From Eudoraea sp. (GTDB taxonomy: Bacteria > Bacteroidota > Bacteroidia > Flavobacteriales > Flavobacteriaceae), in contig JAHEBI010000084.1 in the NCBI GenBank assembly GCA_024642325.1, positions 1-8,258 of the forward strand: a stretch of DNA of 8,258 bases, given 5' to 3'. The notes beneath the pieces are model-generated. The model searched no databases, was not told the origin of the DNA, and worked only from the letters and a program-made list of their open reading frames with translations. Of this stretch, positions 1-6,493 are shown one piece after another (the stretch's first letter is position 1; each line of letters starts with the position of its first letter). The translations under genes and the position numbers were made by a program.

Positions 1-714
1 GGTATACCTGTAGGTTGGCTCTTCTTTTAAACTGTCCTGAGGATAATAATAAAGCTCCAAAGGAATTCCACTCTTGCTTTTAAACTTCTTTGAGTTGTAC
101 TTCCCTATTGCAAAGGCCAGAAGATAACTGCTCATAGGCCTGGTCATATCAAAGAACCAGGTCCTGAGCCCTTCTCTCTGTATTGTATCTCTTAATTCAC
201 CATTGGCAATAACCTCATAACCTTTGTCAAAACTAAGGCTCAGATCAAATTCAACTTTCTCATTCATATCATCAAAACTAGGAAGCCAATGGCTGGTATA
301 TTTTCCTTGTCCCTGAGTCCATATTTGATTATTTGTTGGAATAGAATCTTCCCATCCCAGAAAGTAAACTGTTTGCCTGGGAATTGCGGTATAATCCAAA
401 TTTAATTTATACGTTTTGCCTTCTTTAAGTTTTTTATAAATAACAACTCTTTTCTTGTTATTGATATGTCGTACTTTTTTGCCATCTAATAAAACGGTGG
501 AGAAATCCATGTTTCTGGCATCCAGGAAAATGGAATCTGTCTTATGGAGTACTTTAAATGAATAATTGACTTTACCTTCTATTTTTTTCAAATAGGGATC
601 CAACTTTAAAGCAATATCGGCTTGGGTGAAATCTACCGATAATTGAGACTGACTAAATAAAAACCCAGTAAAAAGAAAGAATAACAGTGAATTAATAAGA
701 TTCATAATTGCCAT
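1..714 (-). CDS. Secreted M1-family metallopeptidase (aminopeptidase N-like), N-terminal part only
   Basis: The reading frame is open from the left window edge to an ATG at 705 (235 residues), or to an in-frame ATG at 714 (238 residues). The N-terminus from 705 is a hydrophobic signal peptide (MNLINSLLFFLFTGFLFSQ), so the product is probably exported to the periplasm or cell surface. Residues after about 25 match the N-terminal beta-sandwich domain of M1 zinc aminopeptidases. Typical landmarks, numbered from the 705 start, are W140-LPSFDD followed by EKVEFDLSLSF, then IANGEL near 170-175, and TWFFDMTRPMSSYLLAFAIGKY around 182-203. The catalytic GxMEN and HExxH motifs would lie beyond the edge, so activity cannot be judged. 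The family removes N-terminal amino acids from peptides; a nutritional or peptide-turnover role is inferred. It is divergent from recG. Start choice between 714 and 705 is uncertain; 705 gives the more usual signal peptide. Confidence 0.85.
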   Translation of the reverse strand, partial: MAIMNLINSLLFFLFTGFLFSQSQLSVDFTQADIALKLDPYLKKIEGKVNYSFKVLHKTDSIFLDARNMDFSTVLLDGKKVRHINNKKRVVIYKKLKEGKTYKLNLDYTAIPRQTVYFLGWEDSIPTNNQIWTQGQGKYTSHWLPSFDDMNEKVEFDLSLSFDKGYEVIANGELRDTIQREGLRTWFFDMTRPMSSYLLAFAIGKYNSKKFKSKSGIPLELYYYPQDSLKEEPTYRYT

Positions 715-730
715 AATACAAATGTCAGAC

Positions 731-738
731 CAAAATTA
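731..738 (-). promoter_or_regulatory. Possible -7 promoter element for the M1 peptidase gene
   Basis: On the minus strand this reads TAATTTTG, a perfect match to the Bacteroidota sigma-ABfr -7 consensus TAnnTTTG. It sits 16 bases upstream of the ATG at 714 and 25 upstream of the ATG at 705, a sensible distance for a short leader. No clear TTG (-33) element is seen 17-23 bases further upstream, so the call rests on the -7 box and position alone. Confidence 0.35.
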
Positions 739-786
739 GCATTTTACAGTATTGCAGTTGTATGCAGTAACTGTTATTTTCGTTCC

Positions 787-2892
787 ATGAATACGAACTA
801 TCTTCAAACCCCGGTGACTTATTTGAAAGGTGTGGGACCTAACAGGGCCGAAATACTGCAGTCTGAGTTGAGGATAACAACCTATCAGGATCTGATTAAT
901 CTGTTTCCCAACAGATATATTGATAAAACGAGATATTATAAAATTAATGAATTACAAAGGGGAAATGCAGATGTTCAGCTGATAGGTAAAATCGTCCACC
1001 TAAAAACGGTTGAACAGAAAAAAGGAAGCAGGCTGGTTGCAACATTTCAAGATGATACCGGTGAAATGGAACTGGTTTGGTTTCGTGGACAGAAATGGAT
1101 TCGTGAAAATATCAAATTGAATATCGCTTATGTTATTTTTGGAAGGACTAATTGGTACAGCGGTAAATTTTCAATGCCTCATCCTGAAATGGAACTACTT
1201 TCTGAGCATGATAAAGGCATAAAAGTGTCATTGCAGCCCATATATCCATCAACAGAAAAATTAAGTGCACGGGGAATTACCAATAGAGTAATCAGTAAAT
1301 TAGTCCAACAATTATTTATAGAAACGAGGGGTGAGTTTAAGGAAACCCTCTCCTACTCCATAATTAGTGATCTAAGGCTTGTCTCCAAAACGGAGGCCAT
1401 GTTTAATATCCACTTTCCAAAAAACCTTAATCTATTGTCAAAAGCCCAATTCCGCCTGAAATTTGAGGAATTATTTTACATTCAATTGCAGTTAATTTCA
1501 AAGAAATTAATTCGAAAACAAAAAATAAAAGGTTTTCCCTTCCGAAAAGTAGGTAAATTTTTTAATAGGTTTTATAAAGACCATCTCCCCTTTGAACTAA
1601 CCGGGGCTCAAAAGAAGGTCATAAAAGAAATCAGAGCAGATCTGGGTAGCAACGCACAAATGAACCGACTTTTACAAGGGGATGTGGGGTCTGGCAAAAC
1701 AGTAGTGGCCTTAATGATTATTTTATTAGCTCTTGATAATGGATATCAGACTTGTTTAGTAGCTCCTACAGAGATATTGGCGAACCAGCATTATAAAGGA
1801 ATAAAGGAATTATTAGGCGATATAGGAGTTAGTGTGGCGCTACTCACAGGATCGGTTAAAAGAGCGCAGAGAAAGACTATTCATGAACAACTCGAAAGTG
1901 GCGATCTTAATCTTCTTATAGGGACACATGCTGTATTAGAAGATAAAGTACAGTTCAAAAATCTTGGGTTAGCCATTATAGATGAACAGCACAGGTTTGG
2001 TGTGGCTCAAAGATCCAAATTATGGCACAAGAATGATGTACCCCCCCATATTCTGGTTATGACCGCTACGCCCATTCCCAGAACTTTGGCGATGAGCCTT
2101 TATGGCGATCTTGATATTTCTGTGATTGACGAGTTGCCACCCGGCAGAAAGGCTGTAAAAACGGTACACAGATTTGACAAAAACAGGTTAAAAGTATTTC
2201 AATTTATACGGGATGAAATAAAAAAAGGGAGACAGGTATATATTGTCTATCCCTTAATTGAGGAGTCCGAGGCACTGGATTACAAAGATTTGATGGATGG
2301 CTATGAGAGTATTGTCCGCGATTTCCCCTTACCCGATTACCAGATCTCTATTGTACATGGCAAAATGAAACCGCAGGACAAAGACTATGAAATGGAACGC
2401 TTTGTTAAGGGAGAAACACAAATAATGGTTGCAACAACGGTAATTGAAGTTGGCGTAAATATCCCAAATGCTTCAGTAATGATTATAGAAAGTGCAGAAC
2501 GCTTTGGGCTATCCCAATTGCACCAGTTAAGAGGCCGTGTTGGCAGGGGGGCAGAACAGAGTTTTTGTATCCTGATGACTGGACATAAATTATCTTCTGA
2601 TGCCAAAACCAGACTGGAAACTATGACGAGTACCAACGATGGATTTGAAATAGCGGAAGTGGACCTAAAACTGCGAGGACCTGGTGATTTGATGGGCACA
2701 CAGCAGAGCGGTATCCTGAATCTTAAAATTGCCGATATTGTTAAGGATAATGATATTTTAAAAACCGCCAGGTATTATGCCATCAAAGTTCTTAATGAAG
2801 ATCCGGGATTGCAGAAAGAAGAAAATAAGCAAATTCGATATGCATATGCTCAATTAATGAAACACAAGAATATCTGGAATTATATAAGTTAA
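787..2892 (+). CDS. recG: ATP-dependent DNA helicase RecG
   Basis: RecG is a superfamily 2 helicase that binds stalled replication forks and Holliday junctions and drives fork regression and branch migration in DNA repair. The 701-residue length fits the family (about 690 in E. coli). The N-terminus has a helix-hairpin-helix-like YLKGVGPNRAEIL (12-25). An OB-fold wedge domain follows at about 62-150. The helicase core then shows a Q-type LTGAQ (271-275), Walker A GDVGSGKT (298-305), Walker B DEQH (399-402, the RecG form of DExH), motif III TATPIP (426-431) and motif VI QLRGRVGRG (580-588). RGPGDLMGTQQSG near the C-terminus belongs to the RecG-specific region. All key residues are present and the frame is intact. 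The start at 787 gives the family-typical opening before the HhH segment. There is no Shine-Dalgarno sequence, as is common in this phylum. The gene appears monocistronic, divergent from the peptidase and convergent with the DUF2911 gene. Confidence 0.98.
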   Translation: MNTNYLQTPVTYLKGVGPNRAEILQSELRITTYQDLINLFPNRYIDKTRYYKINELQRGNADVQLIGKIVHLKTVEQKKGSRLVATFQDDTGEMELVWFRGQKWIRENIKLNIAYVIFGRTNWYSGKFSMPHPEMELLSEHDKGIKVSLQPIYPSTEKLSARGITNRVISKLVQQLFIETRGEFKETLSYSIISDLRLVSKTEAMFNIHFPKNLNLLSKAQFRLKFEELFYIQLQLISKKLIRKQKIKGFPFRKVGKFFNRFYKDHLPFELTGAQKKVIKEIRADLGSNAQMNRLLQGDVGSGKTVVALMIILLALDNGYQTCLVAPTEILANQHYKGIKELLGDIGVSVALLTGSVKRAQRKTIHEQLESGDLNLLIGTHAVLEDKVQFKNLGLAIIDEQHRFGVAQRSKLWHKNDVPPHILVMTATPIPRTLAMSLYGDLDISVIDELPPGRKAVKTVHRFDKNRLKVFQFIRDEIKKGRQVYIVYPLIEESEALDYKDLMDGYESIVRDFPLPDYQISIVHGKMKPQDKDYEMERFVKGETQIMVATTVIEVGVNIPNASVMIIESAERFGLSQLHQLRGRVGRGAEQSFCILMTGHKLSSDAKTRLETMTSTNDGFEIAEVDLKLRGPGDLMGTQQSGILNLKIADIVKDNDILKTARYYAIKVLNEDPGLQKEENKQIRYAYAQLMKHKNIWNYIS

Positions 2893-2917
2893 GAGCCGGC
2901 AACGGACCGGCTCTTAA
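2889..2917. terminator. Bidirectional intrinsic-type terminator hairpin between recG and the DUF2911 gene
   Basis: A perfect 11-bp inverted repeat (TTAAGAGCCGG at 2889-2899, CCGGCTCTTAA at 2907-2917) encloses a 7-base loop, CAACGGA. The left arm overlaps the recG stop codon (2890-2892). On the plus strand the stem is followed by ATTTTA. On the minus strand it runs into an AT-rich stretch inside the recG 3' end. The GC-rich stem in AT-rich DNA, placed between two converging genes, supports a shared terminator. The short T-runs on both sides make the strength uncertain. Confidence 0.8.
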
Positions 2918-2943
2918 ATTTTACATGGAACTAGCAAGGACTT

Positions 2944-4056
2944 TTAGTTAATATCTTCTCCATTTTCAAGTTTAATAATATTTGTAGCTATCACATCCTT
3001 ATTTTGCTGGTCCGGTGCCCTTTGGGCTGCAATCTTTAAATGCTTTAATGCTCTCTTATAATCTCCCATTGCAGAATAACCCCTGGCCAATCCGTAGTCA
3101 ACGGGCCATTGTCCTTTATTATTTTTAGCATTCATTTTAAATACTTCAAGTGCTTTTTCTTTCTTCCCCTGCGCAATTAATTGCCTGCCATATCCATGAA
3201 CCTCAAATACGGTTGCAAATTTCAGGGCTTCATCCATGATTAAATCTGCTTCTGCAGCTTTTCCCTGACTGGCAAGGATTTTGGATTTTGTGCTTAAGTT
3301 GTTAAAGTTCTTTTCACTAAAAAATTGACCCTCAATAGCTGCATTTATCCATCCAAGCGCTTCGTTAAGGTCTCCATCATTGTTCAGCGAAAAATTAGCC
3401 GCCTGTTCCCAGGTTTGCCGGTTAAACCCGGGAGAATTTTGCAGTTTGTGCCGAATATCTGAAAGGACGATCTCAGTTACGTCCACTTCAATTTTAAAAG
3501 GTATTTGCTTCTTTTCCCAATTCAGGGAAGCCATGACAGAATTGGGTTCTACCTTAGTAAAAAGGTAAGTCAATTCCTCAGTATAGGGAATCTCTTTTGT
3601 GATCACATCAATTCTAAGCGCATCTTCAGATGGTTCATAAAAATAACTCCCCCATGCTTCATAATTTTTTGAAAAAATTACCGTCGCTTTATTGTCTTCA
3701 TAAACTATCATGTGAAGGCCGTATTTTCCTGCACTTAAAGGTTTTCCCTCGATCAATACGTCATCCGTAAATTTAATTACCGTGTTTTCATTTGCACCGG
3801 CCCTCCAAGGTGATTCTTTTGCGGTCCCAAACCCCAGATTGTTCATTCCGTAGGGTACCAATTCGCCCCATACCGTACGATCTTTTACCGTTGGCCTTGA
3901 ATACGCAATAGTGATCTCAGTTATGCCTATTTGCTGTGTGACCTTTGCTTTCTGACTCCCCCTGGGCAGATTTAATTGTGCAATACCCTTTATGCTAAAA
4001 AACATTAGGAGAACAAGGATAAATGCCGAGCCATTCATGTAATTTTTTTTCATCAT
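2944..4056 (-). CDS. Secreted DUF2911 domain protein with C-terminal TPR-like repeats
   Basis: This 370-residue protein begins with a signal peptide (basic MMKKNY, hydrophobic core about 11-23, probable cleavage after GIAQ at 27), so it is probably periplasmic or surface-associated. Residues of about 30-195 match DUF2911, a family of unknown function common in Bacteroidota. Its landmarks are SRPTVKDRTVWGELVPYG (53-70), WRAGANENT (84-92) and PLSAGKYGLHMI (106-117), followed by a VIFSKN strand (126-131). From about 210 to 350 the protein is helical with TPR-like pairs, best seen at 285-313 and 319-349 (GYSAMGDYKRALKHLKIAA), suggesting a protein-binding region. No catalytic residues can be assigned. 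It is transcribed alone towards recG and divergently from the leu operon across 355 bp, with no evident functional link to either. The start at 4056 has alternatives at residues 2 and 7; all keep the signal peptide. Confidence 0.9.
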   Translation of the reverse strand: MMKKNYMNGSAFILVLLMFFSIKGIAQLNLPRGSQKAKVTQQIGITEITIAYSRPTVKDRTVWGELVPYGMNNLGFGTAKESPWRAGANENTVIKFTDDVLIEGKPLSAGKYGLHMIVYEDNKATVIFSKNYEAWGSYFYEPSEDALRIDVITKEIPYTEELTYLFTKVEPNSVMASLNWEKKQIPFKIEVDVTEIVLSDIRHKLQNSPGFNRQTWEQAANFSLNNDGDLNEALGWINAAIEGQFFSEKNFNNLSTKSKILASQGKAAEADLIMDEALKFATVFEVHGYGRQLIAQGKKEKALEVFKMNAKNNKGQWPVDYGLARGYSAMGDYKRALKHLKIAAQRAPDQQNKDVIATNIIKLENGEDIN

Positions 4057-4136
4057 TTTGTTTTTTTAGTTGTCAATTATATAGCTAGATTGGCCTAAAG
4101 ATAAGCATAGCCTTTTCTTGTTCTCGTTACAATAAT

Positions 4137-4165
4137 GTTAAACCATCGTATAGCCAAGTTAAACC
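4137..4165 (+). repeat. Direct repeat GTTAAACC, two copies 21 bp apart
   Basis: GTTAAACC occurs at 4137-4144 and 4158-4165. The start-to-start distance of 21 bp equals two turns of the DNA helix, so both copies face the same side. The second copy directly abuts the 19-bp palindrome. This arrangement is compatible with a composite operator, but no regulator can be named. Confidence 0.45.
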
Positions 4166-4184
4166 GGAATTTTGCCAAAATTCC
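4166..4184. promoter_or_regulatory. 19-bp perfect palindrome upstream of leuC (candidate operator)
   Basis: GGAATTTTG-C-CAAAATTCC is a perfect inverted repeat with a single central base. As RNA it could form at most an 8-bp stem with a 3-base loop and has no following T-run, so a terminator is unlikely on the plus strand. Its symmetry is typical of a binding site for a dimeric regulator. It lies about 230 bp before leuC and about 110 bp before the DUF2911 gene, so it could act on either. Confidence 0.45.
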
Positions 4185-4225
4185 ATCAAATATTTCACCC
4201 GCTACACAAAAGCTAAATTAGTATC

Positions 4226-4262
4226 TTCTGTTAACATAAAGCTGAAAAGCATGATAACAGAA
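4226..4262. repeat. Interrupted inverted repeat TTCTGTTA / TAACAGAA
   Basis: TTCTGTTA (4226-4233) is exactly complementary in reverse to TAACAGAA (4255-4262), with 21 bases between. The outer-arm centre distance (29 bp) is near three helical turns. It could be a paired operator or a weak hairpin; 8-base arms in AT-rich DNA may also arise by chance. Confidence 0.35.
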
Positions 4263-4267
4263 CATAT

Positions 4268-4286
4268 ATAATTGATTGTCAATTAT
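4268..4286. repeat. Palindrome ATAATTGA-TTG-TCAATTAT, sharing an 11-mer with 4070-4080
   Basis: The arms at 4268-4275 and 4279-4286 are perfect 8-bp inverted repeats around a 3-base centre. The 11-mer TTGTCAATTAT at 4276-4286 recurs in the same orientation at 4070-4080, close to the start of the DUF2911 gene. A shared site near both divergent genes suggests a common DNA-binding protein, but the AT-rich content weakens the statistical case. Confidence 0.4.
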
Positions 4287-4360
4287 TTAAATAACTTGCC
4301 AGCTTATTGAACATCGTAATTTAGAAGCACATTGTTTTACCTCCTTTTACTTGTATTTCA

Positions 4361-4368
4361 TACATTTG
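4361..4368 (+). promoter_or_regulatory. Promoter -7 element of the leuC operon
   Basis: TACATTTG matches the Bacteroidota -7 consensus TAnnTTTG exactly. It is 43 bases before the leuC start codon, predicting a leader of roughly 35-40 bases. The -33 element is less clear: TTGTTTTAC at 4332-4340 covers the expected zone, but its TTG is about 26 bases from the -7 box, longer than the usual 17-23. The short leader leaves no room for an attenuator downstream of this start. Confidence 0.6.
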
Positions 4369-4411
4369 TGAGTTGTGCTAAAAAGCTATTTATTAGTTAT
4401 TTGAATATTTT

Positions 4412-5821
4412 ATGAAAAAAACATTATTTGACAAAGTTTGGGACTCACATGTAGTCAAAAAAGTAATGAATGGACCTGATGTGTTGTTTATTGATCGTCA
4501 TCTTGTTCATGAAGTAACGAGTCCGGTTGCATTTTTGGGTTTAAAAAATAGAAAAATTAAGGTTTTATACCCGGAGCGCACTTTTGCCACAGCAGATCAT
4601 AACACCCCTACACTAAATCAGCACCTACCTGTTCAGGATCCTTTATCTGCCAACCAGCTTCGGGCGTTGGAACAAAACGCGAAGGAACACCAAATTCCTT
4701 ATTGGGGCCTTGGTCACGAAAAAAACGGAATTGTTCATGTAATTGGTCCGGAGAATGGAATTACATTGCCGGGTTCAACTATTGTTTGCGGAGATTCTCA
4801 TACTTCAACCCATGGTGCTTTTGGGGCAATAGCATTTGGAATTGGAACCTCTGAGGTAGAAATGGTTTTAGCCACCCAATGTATTATGCAGCCTAAACCC
4901 AAAAGTATGCGTATTACCATAAATGGGAAGCTCAATAATGCCGTTACTCCTAAAGATGTTGCCCTCTATATTATTTCTAAATTAAGCACTTCGGGTGCTA
5001 CCGGATATTTTGTTGAATATGCAGGAAAAGTCTTTGAGCAGATGTCCATGGAAGGGCGAATGACCGTATGTAATTTAAGTATTGAAATGGGTGCAAGAGG
5101 TGGAATGATAGCTCCTGATGAGAAAACATTTGAATATATTAAAAATAGGGAGTTTACACCAAAAGGTGAGGCCTGGGATAAGGCGATGAGCTACTGGGAA
5201 ACATTATATACAGATGACAATTCTGTATTTGATCTCGAAATTTCTTTTAAAGGCGAGGATATAGAACCCATGATTACTTATGGAACTAATCCTGGAATGG
5301 GTATAGGCATATCAGGTGGAATTCCTAAATCTGATGCTTTTGAAGGTGGCGCTTCAACCTATAAGAAATCTCTTCAGTATATGAATTTTGAAGAAGGGGA
5401 CAATATGTTAGGCAAACCAATAGACTTTGTTTTCCTTGGGAGTTGTACTAATGGAAGGATAGAAGATTTCCGGGCCTTTGCAAGCCTGGTTAAAGGGCGG
5501 CAAAAAGCAGAGAATGTAACTGCCTGGCTGGTTCCCGGATCTCATAAAGTGGAAGATGCCATTAAAAATGAAGGGTTATTAGATATCCTGAATAAAGCTG
5601 GATTTGAATTACGAGAACCAGGCTGTTCTGCTTGTCTGGCAATGAATGAAGATAAAATCCCAGCGGGAAAATACGCGGTTAGTACGTCAAACAGGAATTT
5701 TGAAGGCAGACAGGGTCCGGGAGCGAGAACGCTTCTGGCGAGTCCTTTGGTGGCCGCAGCGGCGGCAGTTACAGGTAAAGTAACGGACCCTAGAGAATTA
5801 ATGGTTTTTGAGACAGCCTAA
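4412..5821 (+). CDS. leuC: 3-isopropylmalate dehydratase large subunit (LeuC)
   Basis: LeuC and LeuD form the cytoplasmic isopropylmalate isomerase, an aconitase-family iron-sulphur enzyme that converts 2-isopropylmalate to 3-isopropylmalate through a dehydrated intermediate. The 469-residue length fits (466 in E. coli). The opening KTLFDKVWDSHVV is family-typical and supports the start at 4412. The three cysteines that hold the 4Fe-4S cluster are present: C345 in FLGSCTNGR, and C405 and C408 in EPGCSACLAMN. Other hallmarks are VCGDSHTSTHGAFGAIAFGIGTSE in the first third and NRNFEGRQGPGARTLLASP near the C-terminus. In organisms using the citramalate pathway the same enzyme also isomerises (R)-citramalate by way of citraconate, which is relevant because of the synthase two genes downstream. 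It is the first gene of the operon; leuD follows after 33 bp. Confidence 0.98.
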   Translation: MKKTLFDKVWDSHVVKKVMNGPDVLFIDRHLVHEVTSPVAFLGLKNRKIKVLYPERTFATADHNTPTLNQHLPVQDPLSANQLRALEQNAKEHQIPYWGLGHEKNGIVHVIGPENGITLPGSTIVCGDSHTSTHGAFGAIAFGIGTSEVEMVLATQCIMQPKPKSMRITINGKLNNAVTPKDVALYIISKLSTSGATGYFVEYAGKVFEQMSMEGRMTVCNLSIEMGARGGMIAPDEKTFEYIKNREFTPKGEAWDKAMSYWETLYTDDNSVFDLEISFKGEDIEPMITYGTNPGMGIGISGGIPKSDAFEGGASTYKKSLQYMNFEEGDNMLGKPIDFVFLGSCTNGRIEDFRAFASLVKGRQKAENVTAWLVPGSHKVEDAIKNEGLLDILNKAGFELREPGCSACLAMNEDKIPAGKYAVSTSNRNFEGRQGPGARTLLASPLVAAAAAVTGKVTDPRELMVFETA

Positions 5822-5854
5822 TTTTATATAAATAGATAAAGGATACAAATACAA

Positions 5855-6451
5855 ATGGCATACGATAAGTTTAAAGTTTTAAATAGTACAGCAGTTCCTC
5901 TTCCAATAGAAAATGTGGATACAGATCAGATTATCCCGGCCAGGTTTCTAAAAGCAACTGAACGCAAGGGTTTTGGTGACAACCTATTTCGGGATTGGAG
6001 ATACAATTCTGATAATTCACCCAAAGAGCAATTTGTGTTAAATAACCCTATTTATAGTGGTAAAATCCTGGTGGGTGGTAAAAATTTTGGATCTGGTTCA
6101 TCAAGAGAACATGCCGCATGGGCTATTTATGATTATGGGTTTCGCTGTGTTGTAAGTAGTTTTTTTGCTGATATATTCAGAGGCAATTGTATGAACATAG
6201 GGGTCTTACCCGTGCAGGTAAGCCCAAAATTTCTAACAAAGATATTCGAGGCAATTGAGGCGGATCCAAATACTGAATTTGAAGTTAATCTTTCGGAACA
6301 AACCTTCACCATCAAGACAACCGGTGAGAAAGAAAGTTTTGAGATAAATGACTATAAAAAGGAAAACTTACTCAACGGCTTTGACGATATTGATTATTTA
6401 CTGAATATAAGGAGTGAAATTGAGACTTTTGCTAAAGACACGCCGCTTTAA
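5855..6451 (+). CDS. leuD: 3-isopropylmalate dehydratase small subunit (LeuD)
   Basis: LeuD is the swivelling small subunit that closes the LeuC active site. The 198-residue length matches the bacterial form (about 200). Near the N-terminus is NVDTDQIIPARFLK (20-33), the standard substrate-side loop. The conserved segment NFGSGSSREHAAWA (77-90) follows, with the SxSxR substrate-binding loop at S80-R84, and then the family segment VVSSFFADIFRGNCMNIGVLPV. A purine-rich AAAGGA at 5838-5843 lies 11 bases before the start, a better ribosome site than most in this window. The frame is intact. It lies between leuC (33-bp gap) and the synthase gene (42-bp gap) with no terminator on either side, so co-transcription is likely. 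Confidence 0.98.
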   Translation: MAYDKFKVLNSTAVPLPIENVDTDQIIPARFLKATERKGFGDNLFRDWRYNSDNSPKEQFVLNNPIYSGKILVGGKNFGSGSSREHAAWAIYDYGFRCVVSSFFADIFRGNCMNIGVLPVQVSPKFLTKIFEAIEADPNTEFEVNLSEQTFTIKTTGEKESFEINDYKKENLLNGFDDIDYLLNIRSEIETFAKDTPL

Positions 6452-6493
6452 TAATTAAGTTAACGAATACTTCACAGGTCAATTACCTTTAGC

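Larger units (their letters stand above)
4057..4411. promoter_or_regulatory. Divergent intergenic regulatory region between the DUF2911 gene and leuC
   Basis: This 355-bp AT-rich stretch holds no convincing gene. It contains, left to right, an 11-base repeat copy (4070-4080), an 8-base direct repeat (4137-4144 and 4158-4165), a 19-base palindrome (4166-4184), an 8-base inverted repeat (4226-4233 with 4255-4262), another palindrome (4268-4286), and a leuC -7 element (4361-4368). On the minus strand the closest promoter-like boxes for the DUF2911 gene are TATAATTG (4074-4081) and TATCTTTA (4096-4103), each one mismatch from TAnnTTTG. I see no leader peptide rich in Leu, Ile or Val codons, no T-box-like structure and no terminator hairpin with a T-run before leuC, so control by a DNA-binding regulator seems more likely than attenuation. 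Confidence 0.6.

Noticed and set aside
752..782. TTG (752-754) and TATTTTCG (775-782), a possible recG promoter with 20-bp spacing
   Set aside because: The -7 box has a mismatch in its conserved TTTG, and the predicted transcription start would fall on or next to the ATG, implying a leaderless mRNA. Too weak to list as a feature.
2041..2047. Run of seven C residues inside recG, a possible phase-variable or frameshift-prone tract
   Set aside because: The frame is intact across it, the run encodes an acceptable Pro-Pro-His, and recG is not a known contingency gene. It is most likely incidental.
2385..2699. 104-codon open frame on the minus strand inside recG
   Set aside because: It lies wholly antisense to strongly conserved helicase motifs and has no recognisable domain or promoter; it is a shadow of recG codon usage.
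3380..3568. 62-codon plus-strand frame inside the DUF2911 gene
   Set aside because: Short, without a ribosome site or domain, and fully covered by a well-supported gene on the other strand.
4251..4271. Tiny ORF MITEHI before leuC as a possible leader peptide
   Set aside because: It has two Ile codons but no run of Leu, Ile or Val codons, lies upstream of the likely promoter, and is not followed by alternative terminator/antiterminator hairpins.
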